From contig JBBCGS010000006.1 of NCBI GenBank assembly GCA_037200125.1, positions 248,001-312,000 of the forward strand: DNA of 64,000 bases. The letters run 5' to 3'. Positions 36,650 through 48,819 of the stretch are shown here, one piece after another (position 1 is the first letter of the stretch; each line of letters starts with the position of its first letter). Source of the DNA: JADGHX01 sp037200125. GTDB taxonomy: Bacteria; Pseudomonadota; Gammaproteobacteria; Steroidobacterales; Steroidobacteraceae. Under the pieces are notes generated by a model. It was not told the DNA's origin. It made no database searches and saw only the letters and a list, made by a program, of their open reading frames with translations. Both the position numbers and the translations under genes were made by a program.

Positions 36650-38329
36650 CTATGAGTCACTGTGGGTGGGTGAGGAAGGATTCGGATCGGCGCGGGAGTA
36701 CTCCTCCCAGAACGCCCGGTATTCATCGATCGCACGGATGTACTGGCCGGCCTGCTGGAGCGAGGCGGCACGCGCGGCGGCGGTGGCTTTTTCCGCAGCG
36801 GTGAGCGCTTCGAGCACGCGCTTCAGGGCCTGGTAGGAGGGCCTGCTCAAGGTGAGCACCTTCGCGCACGCCGTCTCGATCTGATCGCAGGTGTAATGAC
36901 GCGTGAGATTGGACAGACCGTAGATGGCGTGCTGCCCGGGCCGCCCCAGGCGCGCAAAGATCTCCTGCGCCAGTTGCGCAGCGTGGGGCCCGATCTTCGC
37001 CACCTTGCCGATGAGCCGTGCTGTCTCGCGCGAAGGATTGAAGATGCGGTCGGCGTCGGGGATGACGAAGGCGCCTTTGCGCGCGCTCTTGTCGTGCCGA
37101 CGCAGGATCTGACCGCTTGCGTCCAGGATTTCGATCTCGCGCTCATAGATGCGCACCGTCACTTCGCTGTACAGCGGCGCCGGCAACGCCGAGTAGTACG
37201 AGCCGCTCACCTGCACGGCGCCGGCGTCATCCACCGTGCGTGCTTCCTGGCGGAAGAAGCGGAAGCTCTCCACCGGCAACGGCAGCAGGTGAGGTTTTTC
37301 CTCGGCGAACATCGCGAGCACCTGACGCTTCTTGCGGCCGTGGATGCGCGGCGCCGCCCAGCGCTCCTCCCAGTGCTCGAGCCACTGGTTCTGCTCCTCG
37401 ATCGACTCGAACCTGCGTCCCTTGAGCGCCGTGTCCTGAGTGTGTTGTATCGCTTTCTCGACCGCGCCTTTGCGATCCGGATCCCTCACGCGGCACGGAT
37501 CGGCCACGGCGCCGTAATGCGCCAGTACCGCGGCATATACCGGGTTCAACTGCGGCTCATACAGATCGGGCTCGATGACGCCCTGTTTCAAATTGTCGAG
37601 GACGACATAGCGCACCGATCCACCGAACACCCGGAACGCCTCTTCGTGCAATCGCGCCCAGGTGTGCTGGTCGGCTTTCCACACGACTTTGCGGAACGAC
37701 TTGCCGGAGTACTTCAGCGTCATCACGAACAGCTGCGGCCGGCGGTACTTGCCGTTCGGGTGGCGCGTGAGTGCGCCCTGGCCGAAGTCCACCTGTGCCT
37801 CTTCCCCCGGCAGGCTCTCCAGCACGTCGAAGCGCTCGGGTTCGCGCGCCTTCACCACGCGCACGAAGCGCTTCACCGAGTTGTACCGATGAGTGAAGCC
37901 GTGGTGCTCCACCAGATCCTGGTAGATGCTCTGCGCGTTGCGGCCGAGCTGGACCTGGCCGCTGATCCACTCCCGGTGTGCTTCGCAGGCCGAGCGGGCC
38001 TCTTTGGGCGCTCGGGCCGGTGGCCGGGGTGGAGGAGTTTCAACCGAAGAAACCGCGGTTTCTCCCGCGGAAAAGCCGGTGGCCACCCCGGGGGAATTTG
38101 CCGGCCCGGCCCCGATCGCCGACTGCGCGTACCGGCGGATCGTCTTGCGATCCACGCCCGTCACCCGCTCGATCTCGCGTTGGCTCCGGCCCGACTGCAG
38201 CAGTGTTTGAATCGTAATCCGTAGATGCGACTTCAAGACGTTCAACTCCTGCCGCTCCCCCTCGAACAAAAGGAAGCAGCGTAACGTCCCGTCGCAGATC
38301 AGCCCGGCGCCACACTGGCGCCGGGTCAC
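36650..38329 (-). CDS. istA: IS21 transposase IstA
   Basis: Up to 559 residues. An N-terminal helix-turn-helix (TLLQSGRSQREIERVTGVDRKTIRRYA) is followed by the DDE core: PGEEAQVDFGQGAL, VRYVVLDNLKQGVIEPD and RVRDPDRKGAVEKAIQHTQ, giving D, D and E residues. The C-terminal part has GSYYSALPAPLYSEVTVRIY, the Mu-type beta-barrel. The true start may be a TTG at 38234-38249, after an AGGAG site, because the first 26 or so residues of the longer frame are not family-like. It cuts and joins the element ends. Confidence 0.93.
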   Translation of the reverse strand: MTRRQCGAGLICDGTLRCFLLFEGERQELNVLKSHLRITIQTLLQSGRSQREIERVTGVDRKTIRRYAQSAIGAGPANSPGVATGFSAGETAVSSVETPPPRPPARAPKEARSACEAHREWISGQVQLGRNAQSIYQDLVEHHGFTHRYNSVKRFVRVVKAREPERFDVLESLPGEEAQVDFGQGALTRHPNGKYRRPQLFVMTLKYSGKSFRKVVWKADQHTWARLHEEAFRVFGGSVRYVVLDNLKQGVIEPDLYEPQLNPVYAAVLAHYGAVADPCRVRDPDRKGAVEKAIQHTQDTALKGRRFESIEEQNQWLEHWEERWAAPRIHGRKKRQVLAMFAEEKPHLLPLPVESFRFFRQEARTVDDAGAVQVSGSYYSALPAPLYSEVTVRIYEREIEILDASGQILRRHDKSARKGAFVIPDADRIFNPSRETARLIGKVAKIGPHAAQLAQEIFARLGRPGQHAIYGLSNLTRHYTCDQIETACAKVLTLSRPSYQALKRVLEALTAAEKATAAARAASLQQAGQYIRAIDEYRAFWEEYSRADPNPSSPTHSDS

Positions 38330-38385
38330 ATCAGGGGTGGAGGAGTTTCAGGTCGCCCCAGGTGGCCCGAGGTGGAGGAAGTTGG

Positions 38386-38403
38386 GTGGCCGCCGGGGGT
38401 CCG
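38386..38403 (-). repeat. IS21 terminal inverted repeat, istA side
   Basis: GTGGCCGCCGGGGGTCCG, the reverse complement of 35778-35795. Outside it lies AATAAGAAGAAG, which does not match the other flank. Confidence 0.8.
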
Positions 38404-38844
38404 AATAAGAAGAAGACCTCTCTAGCCAAGTCACGCAAGCGAGGCCGCAGGCTACGAGACTGCCGCTGTTCATCCGCGCGATAGTAGGTGCCATACAGGA
38501 GAAAATGAGCCGACGCCATGCCCGGCGGAACGAGATTGGATGTATGCCGCGGTCAGAGGCCGTCGGTGGCTTTGACCCAGATGCCTTGTTCCGTTAGCTA
38601 CTCGGCATCAACGTCAAAGGTGCCGCACGCGCACGTGACGCGCGTGACTCTCGAGGCCTACATTTGTTGCGATTCAGAAAGCAGCGGCTGCTCCATGTGC
38701 TCCGTCAGTCCCAGTGCATTACCGAGTCGCCGCAGAGGGTGGAAAGAGTGGGATTCGGAGCCGGCAGGACCGCTGTAGCTATGGAGCGCGGGAGTGCAAC
38801 CGATTCGCAGGCAGCTGACCCCTCCAGCTCAGAGCTAACGGCTG
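38404..38844. other. Interval beside the IS21 element, with a possible cut-off gene start
   Basis: A minus-strand frame starting with ATG at 38519 (MASAHFLLYGTYYRADEQRQ) runs into the element at 38403, so it may be the front of a gene cut by the insertion. Its 39 native codons match nothing I know, and no continuation is evident on the other side of the element. The remaining 320 bp show no supported gene or RNA. Confidence 0.35.
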
Positions 38845-39753
38845 CTATTTCGCACAGGGATCTGCGTGCGCATCGCGATGGCCGGGAGCAATCGACGTCG
38901 TACAGCGCAGGATAAGCTGCGCGCTACTACCCGAACGCGTGACATCGACTTCTGCAAAGATCGTTTTGTCACCACGCGCGTATACGCGGTAGTGGCTAGG
39001 CATCGTAGCGCCGCTCAGCATCGTGCTGCCGTCTATCGACACGTCCTTGAGCGGTCCGGCGGCTCGCAAGACTTCCGGGTCCTTTTGCACCATTTCAAGA
39101 ACCCGCGCTTGCTCCTTCTTAGTTTCGGCGCCTGCCAAAGACGGATCGACCTGCCCACCCGAGCATCGAGCCTCTTTCTCATCATTCTGAACGTCCTGAA
39201 GGTAGGCCGTCTGTTTCGCCTGCTTGGCGAGAGCAGGGCCTTCAGCAATCAGCTTTCTCTGTAACTCATGCACGCCAGCATAAATTTGCGAAACCGCGTC
39301 GCGCTGTTCGACCGTCTGCATTCCGTCGCGAAGCGCATTGGCCGTCTGGGAATCCCATTGCAGCACGCGGTCCAGCGTGCGCCGCATGTTCTCAGGATCA
39401 GAGAATCCGTAATTATTGATCGGTGCGGCCATGGCCGCCATCATGACCTGCAATATCTGCCCTCGATCGCCGTTCTTGAAAGCAAGCTGGTACCGCGAGC
39501 GAACCTGTGCGGCATAAAACCAGAAGAGCGCCTCGTCCTTGCTACCGCCCTGAAAGAGCACGAACGAGGGAGTGAACATCTCCAACGGCACATTCAGCGT
39601 CCGGGGGTCTTTGAGAATCTCACGTGCGGCCGCCATGGCGACTTTGGGATCGCAGGCAAGTATACGCTCGCGAGCCGAGAGTCCGTCTTGCGCCAAAGCG
39701 ATCGTCGGCGCGAGAAACATCACGAGAATCCCTGTGCGAAGCGCAGAGCGCAT
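38845..39753 (-). CDS. Secreted helical protein, unknown
   Basis: A 302-residue protein with signal peptide MRSALRTGILVMFLAPTIALA. The mature part contains CDPKVAMAAAREILKDPRTL, LEMFTPSFVLFQGGSKDEALFWFYAAQVRSRYQ and ENMRRTLDRVLQWDSQTA, a helical-repeat style that recalls bacterial secreted proteins of unknown role. The second half has YRVYARGDKTIFAEVDVTR and LILRCTTSIAPG. Cysteines occur at three or four places. It follows the giant RTX gene (gap 136 bp, same strand), so it could be at the end of the secretion operon. No family was recognised. Confidence 0.65.
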   Translation of the reverse strand: MRSALRTGILVMFLAPTIALAQDGLSARERILACDPKVAMAAAREILKDPRTLNVPLEMFTPSFVLFQGGSKDEALFWFYAAQVRSRYQLAFKNGDRGQILQVMMAAMAAPINNYGFSDPENMRRTLDRVLQWDSQTANALRDGMQTVEQRDAVSQIYAGVHELQRKLIAEGPALAKQAKQTAYLQDVQNDEKEARCSGGQVDPSLAGAETKKEQARVLEMVQKDPEVLRAAGPLKDVSIDGSTMLSGATMPSHYRVYARGDKTIFAEVDVTRSGSSAQLILRCTTSIAPGHRDAHADPCAK

Positions 39754-39889
39754 AGAACTGTCCTTTGGATGTGTGTCCGCAAACCATCAACCAAGTCAAC
39801 GCCGGGGTCGAGGAAAAGGATCACAGAAACCGAGCACGCAGAGCCGACAGGGTCGGGCCGCCCGATGGTTCACCGAGGCCCGTTCGCAC

Positions 39890-42800
39890 CTAGCTCAATC
39901 GTTGCGTAGGGTCCTGAAGGCTGGCCAACGATTGCAGATTCTGCATGGCGGTACCAAAACCCGAGTCGTTCAAAATGCCCTGCGCAGGCGTGAACGATAT
40001 GTCCGAAAGCGTACCGAATCGTCCGTATCGATACGCAAGATCCCCGCCGATGGCAGCAGTGTCACTTCCGCTCAGGTACTGAGCTGTGAGCGCGTTCGTC
40101 AGTGCCCAGCTCGTAAGGCTGGGATTCAAGGCGCGCGCTGTATCGAACGCGGACACCAGGCCGTCGAAATTGAACGTCTCAGTCTTGTTGTCGCGAGTGA
40201 CATCACTCCCGCCCGCGAGGTAATCCGCCGTGCCTTCGATGACGACCTGAAGCTTGTTGATGCTGCGGTTCGAGGTGCTCGTGTAATAGCCGCTGAACTT
40301 GATCTGATCCGTTGCTCCGACTTTCAGAATCAGATCATTGCTGCTCTTCTGAAACACGAGATCGGCATACGTGGCCCCGCCGCCGATTGACAGCGTGTTG
40401 TCTTTGACCGTGCTTATGTTGACCGTGTCCTGACCATCGCCTTTGTTAAAGCCGATGATGTCGGCGCCCGTGCCAGTGGTGAGGGTGTCGTTGCCCGTTC
40501 CTCCGAGCAGCAGGTCGTTGCTCGCGGTTCCGGTGATACCGTCTGCGCCATCGCCGCCATTGAAGTACGTATTACCGCCCGAGGAGTTCGAGAGCGTGTC
40601 GTTACCTGCGCCGCCTTCGAGAATATCCGTGCCACCGCCCCCCGCGAGAACATTGACAACCGAGTTGCCGCGTAACAGGTTCGCCAACGTGTTTCCGGTT
40701 CCATTAATCGTCGATCCACCGGTTAAGAAAAGCAGCTCGATGTTGGAGCCCAGCGTGCGAGTCACAGCCGAGTTAACCAAATCGATCCCTTCACTGGCGT
40801 TCTCGGTCGTGACATCTCCGGAGACATCCACGACATAGATGTCGTTGCCAGCACCGCCCAGGAGCGTATCCGTACCGGACCCACCGTCGAGCGTGTCGTT
40901 ACCCGCAGCGCCCGTGAGCGTGTTGCTATTGCCGTTTCCCGTGAGAATGTTATCGAGACTGTTGCCCGTGCCATTGATCGCGGACGATCCGGTCAAGGTC
41001 AGCTTCTCGAGGTTGTTTCCCAGCGTGTAGGTAATAGAGGACTGCACGAGATCCGTGCCTTCGCCCGAACTCTCAGTGATGACATCACCTGCATTGTCGA
41101 CCACGTAGATGTCATCGCCGATGCCTCCCAGCAATGCGTCGGCGCCAGTTCCACCGTTCAGAGTGTCGTTACCGGCATTGCCGGTGAGCGTATTTGCGCC
41201 GCTATTACCCGTCAGCACATTGTCCAGACCATTACCGGTTGCGCTCAGTCCACTCGAGCCCGTCAGCGTGAGGTTTTCGACATTGCTGCTCAGCGTGAAG
41301 CTCACCGAGGATTGAACGAGATCCGTCCCTTCGCCTGCGTTTTCCACCACGGTGTCGGCGACGTTGTCGACGGTATAGGTGTCGTTGCCGGCGGCGCCGA
41401 GCATCGTGTCGGCACCCGTGCCGCCGCTGAGCGCGTTATTGCCACTGTTACCGGTGATGGTGTTCGCAAGCGTGTTTCCCGTACCGGTGAGATTGCCGGA
41501 TCCGAGCAGCACGAGATTCTCGAAATTGGTACCGAGAGTCCAGTTGACCGTGGTCTTCACGGTGTCCGTGCCTTGATTTGTGCCTTCCGACACCGTGTCC
41601 GATGAGCTGTCGAGGACGTAGGTATCGTTGCCCTGGCCGCCTGACATCGAATCATTCCCGGCACCCCCATCCAGCACATCGTTACCGTCCAGGCCCGTCA
41701 GCGTGTTGTTCGCGCTGTTACCGACGAGGATGTTATCCAGGGTGTTTCCGGTGCCATTGATGACTGCCGAGCCGGTGAGTGTCAGATTCTCGACATTGGA
41801 CCCGAGTGTGTAGGCAAGGGAGGCACGGACTTCATCGGTGCCCTCATTCGGATCCTCAATCACCACATCACCGGCATCGTCGACGACGTAGGTGTCCTGC
41901 CCGTCTCCCCCGTCCATCTGATCGGCTCCGGCTCCGCCATCAAGAAGGTCGTCCCCGCTCGCGCCGTCCAATACATCCGTGCCGATGCCTCCCTTCAGCG
42001 TATCGTTTCCGTCTCTGCCGAATAACTGGTCGTTGCCGTCGAGCGCGTCCAGCACGTCGTTACCGGCGAGGCCATCCATGATGTCGTCGCCCGAGGTACC
42101 CGCGAGGCTGTCGTCGCCCGCCGTTCCGCGGATCGCTGCAGGAGTGACCTGGAGCGTCAGATTCCCCACGACCGATAGTCCGCCTGCGTCGGTCGCCGTG
42201 AGATGGAGCGAAAGCGCGCCCACCGCGCCGACCGGAGGCGTGCCGGAAAAAGTCTGCGTGGCAGCATCGAACTGCAGCCACGATGGCAACGCCGATCCGT
42301 CCGCCAGCGATGCGGCATAGCTCAGCGAGTGCTGCGACTCGATGTCGAGGAACGCGTTTCGTGCAACTTCGTAACCAAGCGTCGTAGCCGCCTCGATGGA
42401 GACTGTGCCAAGCGGACTGTTCGTGTTGAGCACCGGACCGGAGTTGGCTCCGCCGATAAGCCCCTCGATTTGCGGGGCGGTATAGGTGAAGTCCAGGCCC
42501 CCCTTCCGACAGCGTTACGGACCCGACCCGATTAGCAGCCGCAGTTGTAAACCACGACTGAACGGTGACGGAGTCTGCGCCCGAGATACCGATCCGCAGA
42601 TCGTTGCCCACCCGCTGGAACTTGAGGTCATCTGCTGCGATGTTCTGATCGGTTGCGAAACGAACCGCACTGATACCCTGCGTATCGGTGATCACGTCAT
42701 TGCCGCGACCCCAACCGAAATTCAGATATGTGTCTGCACCGGCTCCGCCGATCAGCCGATCATCCCCAGCGCCGCCATCGATAACATTGCTGCTGCCGTT

Positions 42801-45800
42801 GCCGGTGATAACGTTGTCCAGTGCATTGCCGATCGCACTGAGTGCACCGCCAGTCAGCGTGAGATTCTCGATGTTGTCACCGAGCAGGTAGTTGATGCTC
42901 GATTGCACGATGTCGGTGCCCGCATCTGCGACCTCAGTGACGACGTCGCCACTATTGTCGACGCTATAGAGGTCGTCGCCGACTCCGCCGGCCATGCTGT
43001 CAGCCTCCGTCCCTCCAGTGAGCGTGTCGTTCCCCGCACCGCCGTCGAGCGTATCCGCGCCCGCGCCGCCATCGAGCAGGTCATTTCCACCACCACCCGA
43101 CAGAATGTTGTTCGCGCCGTTACCCACCAGAGAGTCGGTTGCAGAAGTGCCCGTCGCGTCGATTGCCGCGGTACCCGTGAGCTTCAGGATGCCCACACTG
43201 CTCGGAAGCGTGTAGCTGACACTCGACTCGATCGTATCGCCGGCGTTGCCGTTGAGGACGATGTCATTGACGTTATCGACAATGAAGCGCTCGCTCAGCG
43301 GCGCGCCGATCATGGTATCCGCGCCGGCGCCCCCGTCGATGACGATCTCCCCGCCGGCGCCATTGCCGAAGAATGTGTCGCCTATCCCAACGCCCACGTC
43401 CTCAGCGAAGGTCGCATCGATCACATTGTCGAGCGCATTGCCGGTGAATTTACGTCGCACGTCCTGGGTCAAGTTGTAGGAGATGGACCCGTACGTGAGG
43501 CCTTGGATAACGAGGTTTTCGATGTTGTCCGGCAGCGTCACGGAATAGAGGTGATACGCGACCAGGGTGTCATTCCCTTCGCCGGAAAGCTCGGTGACGA
43601 AGTCCTGAAATCCCTGAAGACGACTGCCGGGAAAGTTGTAGAACTGCGGCGTATCGGGCCAGGATCCATCCATGTCGACGACATACGTGTCGTCACCCAG
43701 TCCACCGATAAGCGTATCGATGCCGCGTCCGCCATCGAGCACGTTCGCGCCGCCGTTGCCCGTGAGCGTATTATCGAGTGTATTGCCTGTACCCGTGATG
43801 CCGAGCGCTCCGCTCAGAGTCAGGTTCTCGATGTTGGCAGGCAGCGTGTAGCTCACCGAGCTCACAACGGTGTCGGTACCCGAGCTTGCGGGCTCGTTAA
43901 TGACATCTGAACGATGATCGACAACAAACGTGTCGTCCGACGCAGTACCGTTTTGCGTGCCCGCGGTACCGCTCTGATCAACTGTGTGCGCGGCGATCTG
44001 CGCCGCGTTCCATACCGTGCCATCGATGAACTGAATCTCTCCTACCGTGGCAGAACCCGCGAAGAAGTCCCGAAGCCAGAGCTCCTCGCCGGTGTTCAGC
44101 GTCAGTACGAGAGCGTCGGCCGTGCTGGCGCCGAAGCGGACGGCGGTTGAAGTGCGGGTGAGTGCGACGTCCCCCACTGCGATACCCGTATCGAGCACGA
44201 TGCGGTTGAAGCCCTGTGTGTCTTTGATCTCGTCGTGACCTTGTCCTCGTCCGAACCGGTAGGTGTCATCCCCCGCGTCGCCTTCCAGCTCATCGTTCCC
44301 GGCTCCGCCGCCGAGGTCATCGATCCCATTGCCTCCCCTGAGCGTGTCGTCGCCGCCGTTGCCGCGGATGACATCGTCTCGATCGAAGCCCTGGATGATG
44401 TTCGGGGTCACATCACCCGTGAGATAGCGGGCGTAGAGATCCTCGTGCGTCCAGACCGTGCCGTCATCGAACCGAACCTCATCGAGCACGCTTGTCCCAT
44501 TGATGACGCTGAGCGCGTTGTAGGCCGTGACGATTGATCGCTGGCGAGTCAACGAGTTGGTCACAAAGAACTGGGCACCGTCGTCATTGGACACGGTAGT
44601 CGCCCTCTTGACCACCACATCAGAGGGCCGAATGCCCGGACCGAATCGCAATACGTCGACGGCGCCCGCCGCGCTATCGAATGTGGACTTGTCGCCGATG
44701 GAGACATCTCCGTCGCCGAGGTTGTAGAGGTAGGTATCGCTGCCCTCGCCGCCGTAGACCGTCGAGCCGCTCAAGCCTTCCAGCGTATCGTCGCCGCCGT
44801 TGCCAAAGAGCCAGCTGGTCCCTTTGAGGAAATCATTGCCGCTACCGCCATGAAGTCGCGTCTCGCCGCTCGCGTAGATCGTGTCATTGCCGTCACCGCC
44901 GTAGATGGTGTCCTTCCCACCCATCCCGTTGATGACATCGTCTCCCGAAGTGCCCGTGATGAAGTTGTCGCCGGTGGTATTCGCTGGCAGCAGCAGCTCT
45001 TCGAGCTCCTGTGCGGTGTAGACCGCGCCTGTATCATCAAAGCGAAATGTGGCAACGCTGCGCTCGATCGCGTGATGGTCTCCGGATGCATCGTCGAACC
45101 GGAAGAAGTCATCCCCCAGGAAGTACCCTTCGATGGTCAGCGAATCTGCCGTGCTGATACTCCCACCGGGATCCCGGAAGTTGATCGTGAGCGTGCCTCT
45201 GTTCGAGTTCGCGGTCAGGACGAGGTCATTGACGTTTACGCCGGCGCCGAATCGAATGACATCGTTGCGACCCGGGTCCTTGTCCCATCCGACTGCGCCA
45301 ACCTCATGGATCGTGTCGCGTCCGTCGCCGCGCGCATAGACAAACGTATCGTCGCCGTCCGCGCCGACATTGATTGGCTGCGCGGGGAACGTTTGATAAT
45401 ACGCGTCGTCGCCCCCTGAGAGCTGATCGTCCCCGGCACCGCCGATCAGAACATCATTCCCGAGCCCGCCCTGCAGATGATCGTTACCGTCACCGCCCTG
45501 GATCTCGTCATCGCCACCCAGTCCGAACAGTGTATCGGCACCCGCCGCACCCAATACCAGGTCATCGCCGTTCTGCGCCGTCAATGTGTCGGCGTTACTC
45601 GTGCCCGTCAGGACGCTGGCATAGCCCATCGTCGCAAGCTGATAGCTGAATCCGGATGCGGCGACGGAGCCTTGCTTTCGTAGAGTCTCCAGCATGAGCG
45701 CGCTTTCATCGCCCAGCTGCTTGAGTGCGCTCGCAAACTCATTCATGAGGGCCGCGCCGCGTGTTGCATCGGTGGCGTATGCGGCCTGCAACGCGCTGAT

Positions 45801-48764
45801 GGTTCCGGATATATCCCAACTCAGGGTGTGAGTTACCGGATCCGAGATGAGATGAGACCCGGCATAGAGATCAGCATGTTGCGTGGGTGCCAAGAGGTTG
45901 GCACCAAAAAGCGCTGCGATCGAATCATAGGCACGCAGCAGCACCTGCGTTGCCTGCGGCCCAGGCGAGCCCGTTCCGGAATTGGTGCCACTACCCTGAA
46001 CAAATGAAACGCCAAGGAATTTCTCGAGCGCGGTGAGCTTCCTTGCATCCGGAAAGTAAGTTCCACGGCTTGAAGGATTGACCGCTTCGACGTTGGCCCA
46101 CGCAAAGATGAGTCCATCGAGCAAACCAGCGCGCACCGCCGGATCAGGTTCGTTCACAAATGCCGAGACGAGACTCTGCAGATGTCCGGCCGTATCGTTG
46201 ACCATGGCATCGTGCAAACTCAGAACCGATCCCAGACCATCCAGGTCTGGCAGCGCAGCGATTGCGGAGCCGGGACTCAGTGCCGAGACGTTGACGTTCG
46301 CGGTGGGGCCTTTGGTAAACCACACATCGTTAGCGTTACGCGTGGCTCCACCCGTTGTCAGATAACTTCCGGTTTGTTGATGAGTGTTCCCGTTCAGGTC
46401 GACGAACGATTCGCTTGCATAGGCGGTACTGATGCTCGATACCCCGGCTTGCGACAGCGTCAGCAGTTCCCCCGAATCGACGAGCCCGTTGCCATTGGCA
46501 TCTTTCCAGATGCGAAGTTGGGAGAAGGCGGAGTCGCTGCTTGAAATCTTCGTATCGCTATTCGAATCGAGCGCCTTCAGCGCTTCGAAACCATTGCCCG
46601 CATAGGTGCCGTTTGGCAACAGCGTATTGTTGCCGAAGAGTTCATGGCCGTTGTCGATCAGACCGTTGCCGTTGAGGTCGCGCACCAGCAGACCATCGTC
46701 GGCACCCACCCAGCCCGTCGCTTCGGCAAGCCCATTGGCATCATGATCGAAGTGGACGCCGGCGCTTGAACTCACGGTTTCAACGCCATCTCCATCGAGA
46801 TCTAAAATAAGAGGACTGACCGTCTGTAACGACTCGGCATAAATTGCCCCGAGCCGATCAAGCGCTTTCTGATAGTACGGCGCGTGAAACGTATTGGAGG
46901 CGCCGCCCGGCAAATTAATGCCGAAGTCGCCCATCGTGTAATCGTCCAAGGCAACATCGCTCGCCATTCCCTCCTCGGTAATGAGTAGCGTTCCAGTGAG
47001 GGTTCCAAGCGGCGCTCCGACAACGGGTTCCCAATCGACGAACATCGCCGTAAATTGTTTACTACCGACGACCGCATACCATTTCGGATTCAGAATCCCG
47101 CGTTCGGTAAACTGAGTCCACGTCGCCGCGCTTAGAGTGGCTCCGCCCATGACGAGGGTGCCATCGTGACCCGAATCGGCGATTTCATCGAAACCGTCGC
47201 CTGGGTTCAGGATGTAAGTGTCAATGCCTGCGCCGCCTACCAGAACATCATTTCCGCCTCCGCCGACCAGGATGTCGGCATCGTCTCCGCCATAGAGAAT
47301 ATCGTTACCGCCGCCTCCCATAAGAATATCGGCGCCCCCGTCGCCGTAGAGCGTGTCGTCGTAGGAGTCCTTCGCGCCGACAATGAGGTCGTTACCCCCG
47401 CCGCCATGAACCACCGCCTGCCCGCGGAAATTCAGAATGACATCGTTAGCGTTCGATGCGCCGACATCTGTGATTACAAGCGGCGATGCGCTTTGAGTCT
47501 GAATGTACCAACTCTGCGAAGAATTGATCAGCGCAAGCGCCGTAAGGATATCAGTAGTTCCTGCCCCAGCGATGCCGGAAAAGTCCACGGTGGAGACCGC
47601 GGCGTCGGCTAAGCGATGTCGGCCCTTGTCTTGCGATGAGAGCGTTCTAGTAAAGTCGAGATGGACGCCCCCGTTCACCAACTCTGCGAACTCAGCAGGT
47701 TCGCCGGCCGTCTGCAAGAAGTCGCCCTCCCAGTAGAACTCCATCACGCCGGCGACCAGACCGCTCTGCATCGTCTTCGAAAGCAGGTCGGCGCTGGAAG
47801 GCGTCACGGCGATCACATCGTGCGCGAAATGTTCGAGCAGGTGATTGCCACTGTCATTGGGCGCGCCCGCGACGCCGATTTCATTCCGCGCTAGATCGCT
47901 AATGAAATCCCGACCGGGATCGACGGCAGGTTCGTGTAAAGCATAGAGCGTTTCGTCAAACAGCAAGTCCGTGGCGACCTGCGAACCGCGCAACGCCGTG
48001 GCAAAATTCGGAGACCACTGGAGTGAAGCCAGCAACGCCATGGAGTGAAGCGTGTCACTGGCGAGCGTGTTCGGACCCGGGTTGACCGGCTCGAGTGATG
48101 TGACAACCGTCGGCAAAAAGTCGCGCAGTCCTTCCAGGACTTCGCCCGTCGTCTCGAACCCATTCACGTTCTTCGCCCGTCCGCTGTAGAGCAGGTTGTA
48201 GTCGCCGGCCACGAAGCCTGCGCCGTACGCGAGGAACTTTGAGTCCACCGGACGTCCCGTCGTCTGCTGATACAACACATAGGTCGCCAGGTAGGTCAGA
48301 ACGGTCGACCTGGTACCGACAAAGCTGGCGTTCAGGCGGCTCGCTGAGTTCTTGAACGGCGCTGGATCGAAGATCGTCGCGGGCAAATCAAAGTAAGTCG
48401 CCATCAGCGAGGCCAGGCCTCCGCCGAGGGAATGACCGGTGAAAGTAATATCGGCCGCGGGCTCCTGCGCCCGTATATCGGACACGAACTCGATCGCCTT
48501 CATGACTTGGGTGCTGTAAAGCCCCCCGGCGGCGGGAATATTGGCGTTAACAAAATCCGCGACTTTCCTTTCGTTCGTGCCTGTGAACGATATGACGACC
48601 TCGCCGGTGAGTTTGTTCCTGAAGGCGCCCGCGGAAAAACCGCTGGCGTCATCCGGAAGATAGGCAATCTCATCCCAGTCCGACGGCAGCGGCCCCTTGT
48701 TCTCGGCGTTACGGTTGTACACGCGGAGGGCCAGGAATGCGTATTCAGCGGCTGGGACAGTCAT
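39890..48764 (-). CDS. Giant RTX protein with N-terminal lipase-like domain, one frameshift
   Basis: About 2950 residues. The start MTVPAAEYAFLALRVYNRN leads to a class-3 lipase-like fold with GEVVISFTGTNERK and the nucleophile motif GHSLGGGLASL (Ser112). Then come RTX calcium-binding nonapeptides (GGGGNDLIVG, GGGGNDVLVGG), a calcium-loop region LDLDGDGVETV and DLNGNGLIDNGHELFGNNT, further RTX blocks, and at least eight roughly 95-residue units containing NVENLTLTGS-type strands. A putative immunoglobulin-like segment LPSWLQFDAATQTFSGTPP follows a one-base shift in the six-C run at 42498-42503; before it the frame reads VGSVTLSEGG. The C-terminus, rich in Ala, Leu and Ser, should carry the type I secretion signal. 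The adjacent HlyB/HlyD genes are its likely exporter. Confidence 0.88.
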
Positions 48765-48819
48765 CAGGATCTCCTTATCGACAGGGTGTTGTGTTCGACA
48801 TCAAAGCGCACGATCGACA

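Larger units (their letters stand above)
35778..38403. mobile_element. IS21-family insertion sequence (istA-istB)
   Basis: Both ends carry an 18-bp inverted repeat beginning CGGACCCCCGGCGGCCAC (35778-35795 and, inverted, 38386-38403). Inside each end lie two copies of an AACTCC-CCACC-type repeat (35800-35811 and 35835-35847; 38371-38383 and 38337-38348), the multiple terminal repeats usual for IS21. The element holds istA and istB on the minus strand. No convincing target duplication is seen in the flanks. Confidence 0.85.

Noticed and set aside
42486..43910. A 474-codon plus-strand frame opposite the RTX repeats
   Set aside because: It arises from the codon bias of the RTX repeats; the protein on the other strand is unmistakable.
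39890..48764. Many repeated DNA units that at first look like a repeat array
   Set aside because: They are coding repeats of the RTX protein with degenerate spacing, not CRISPR repeats.
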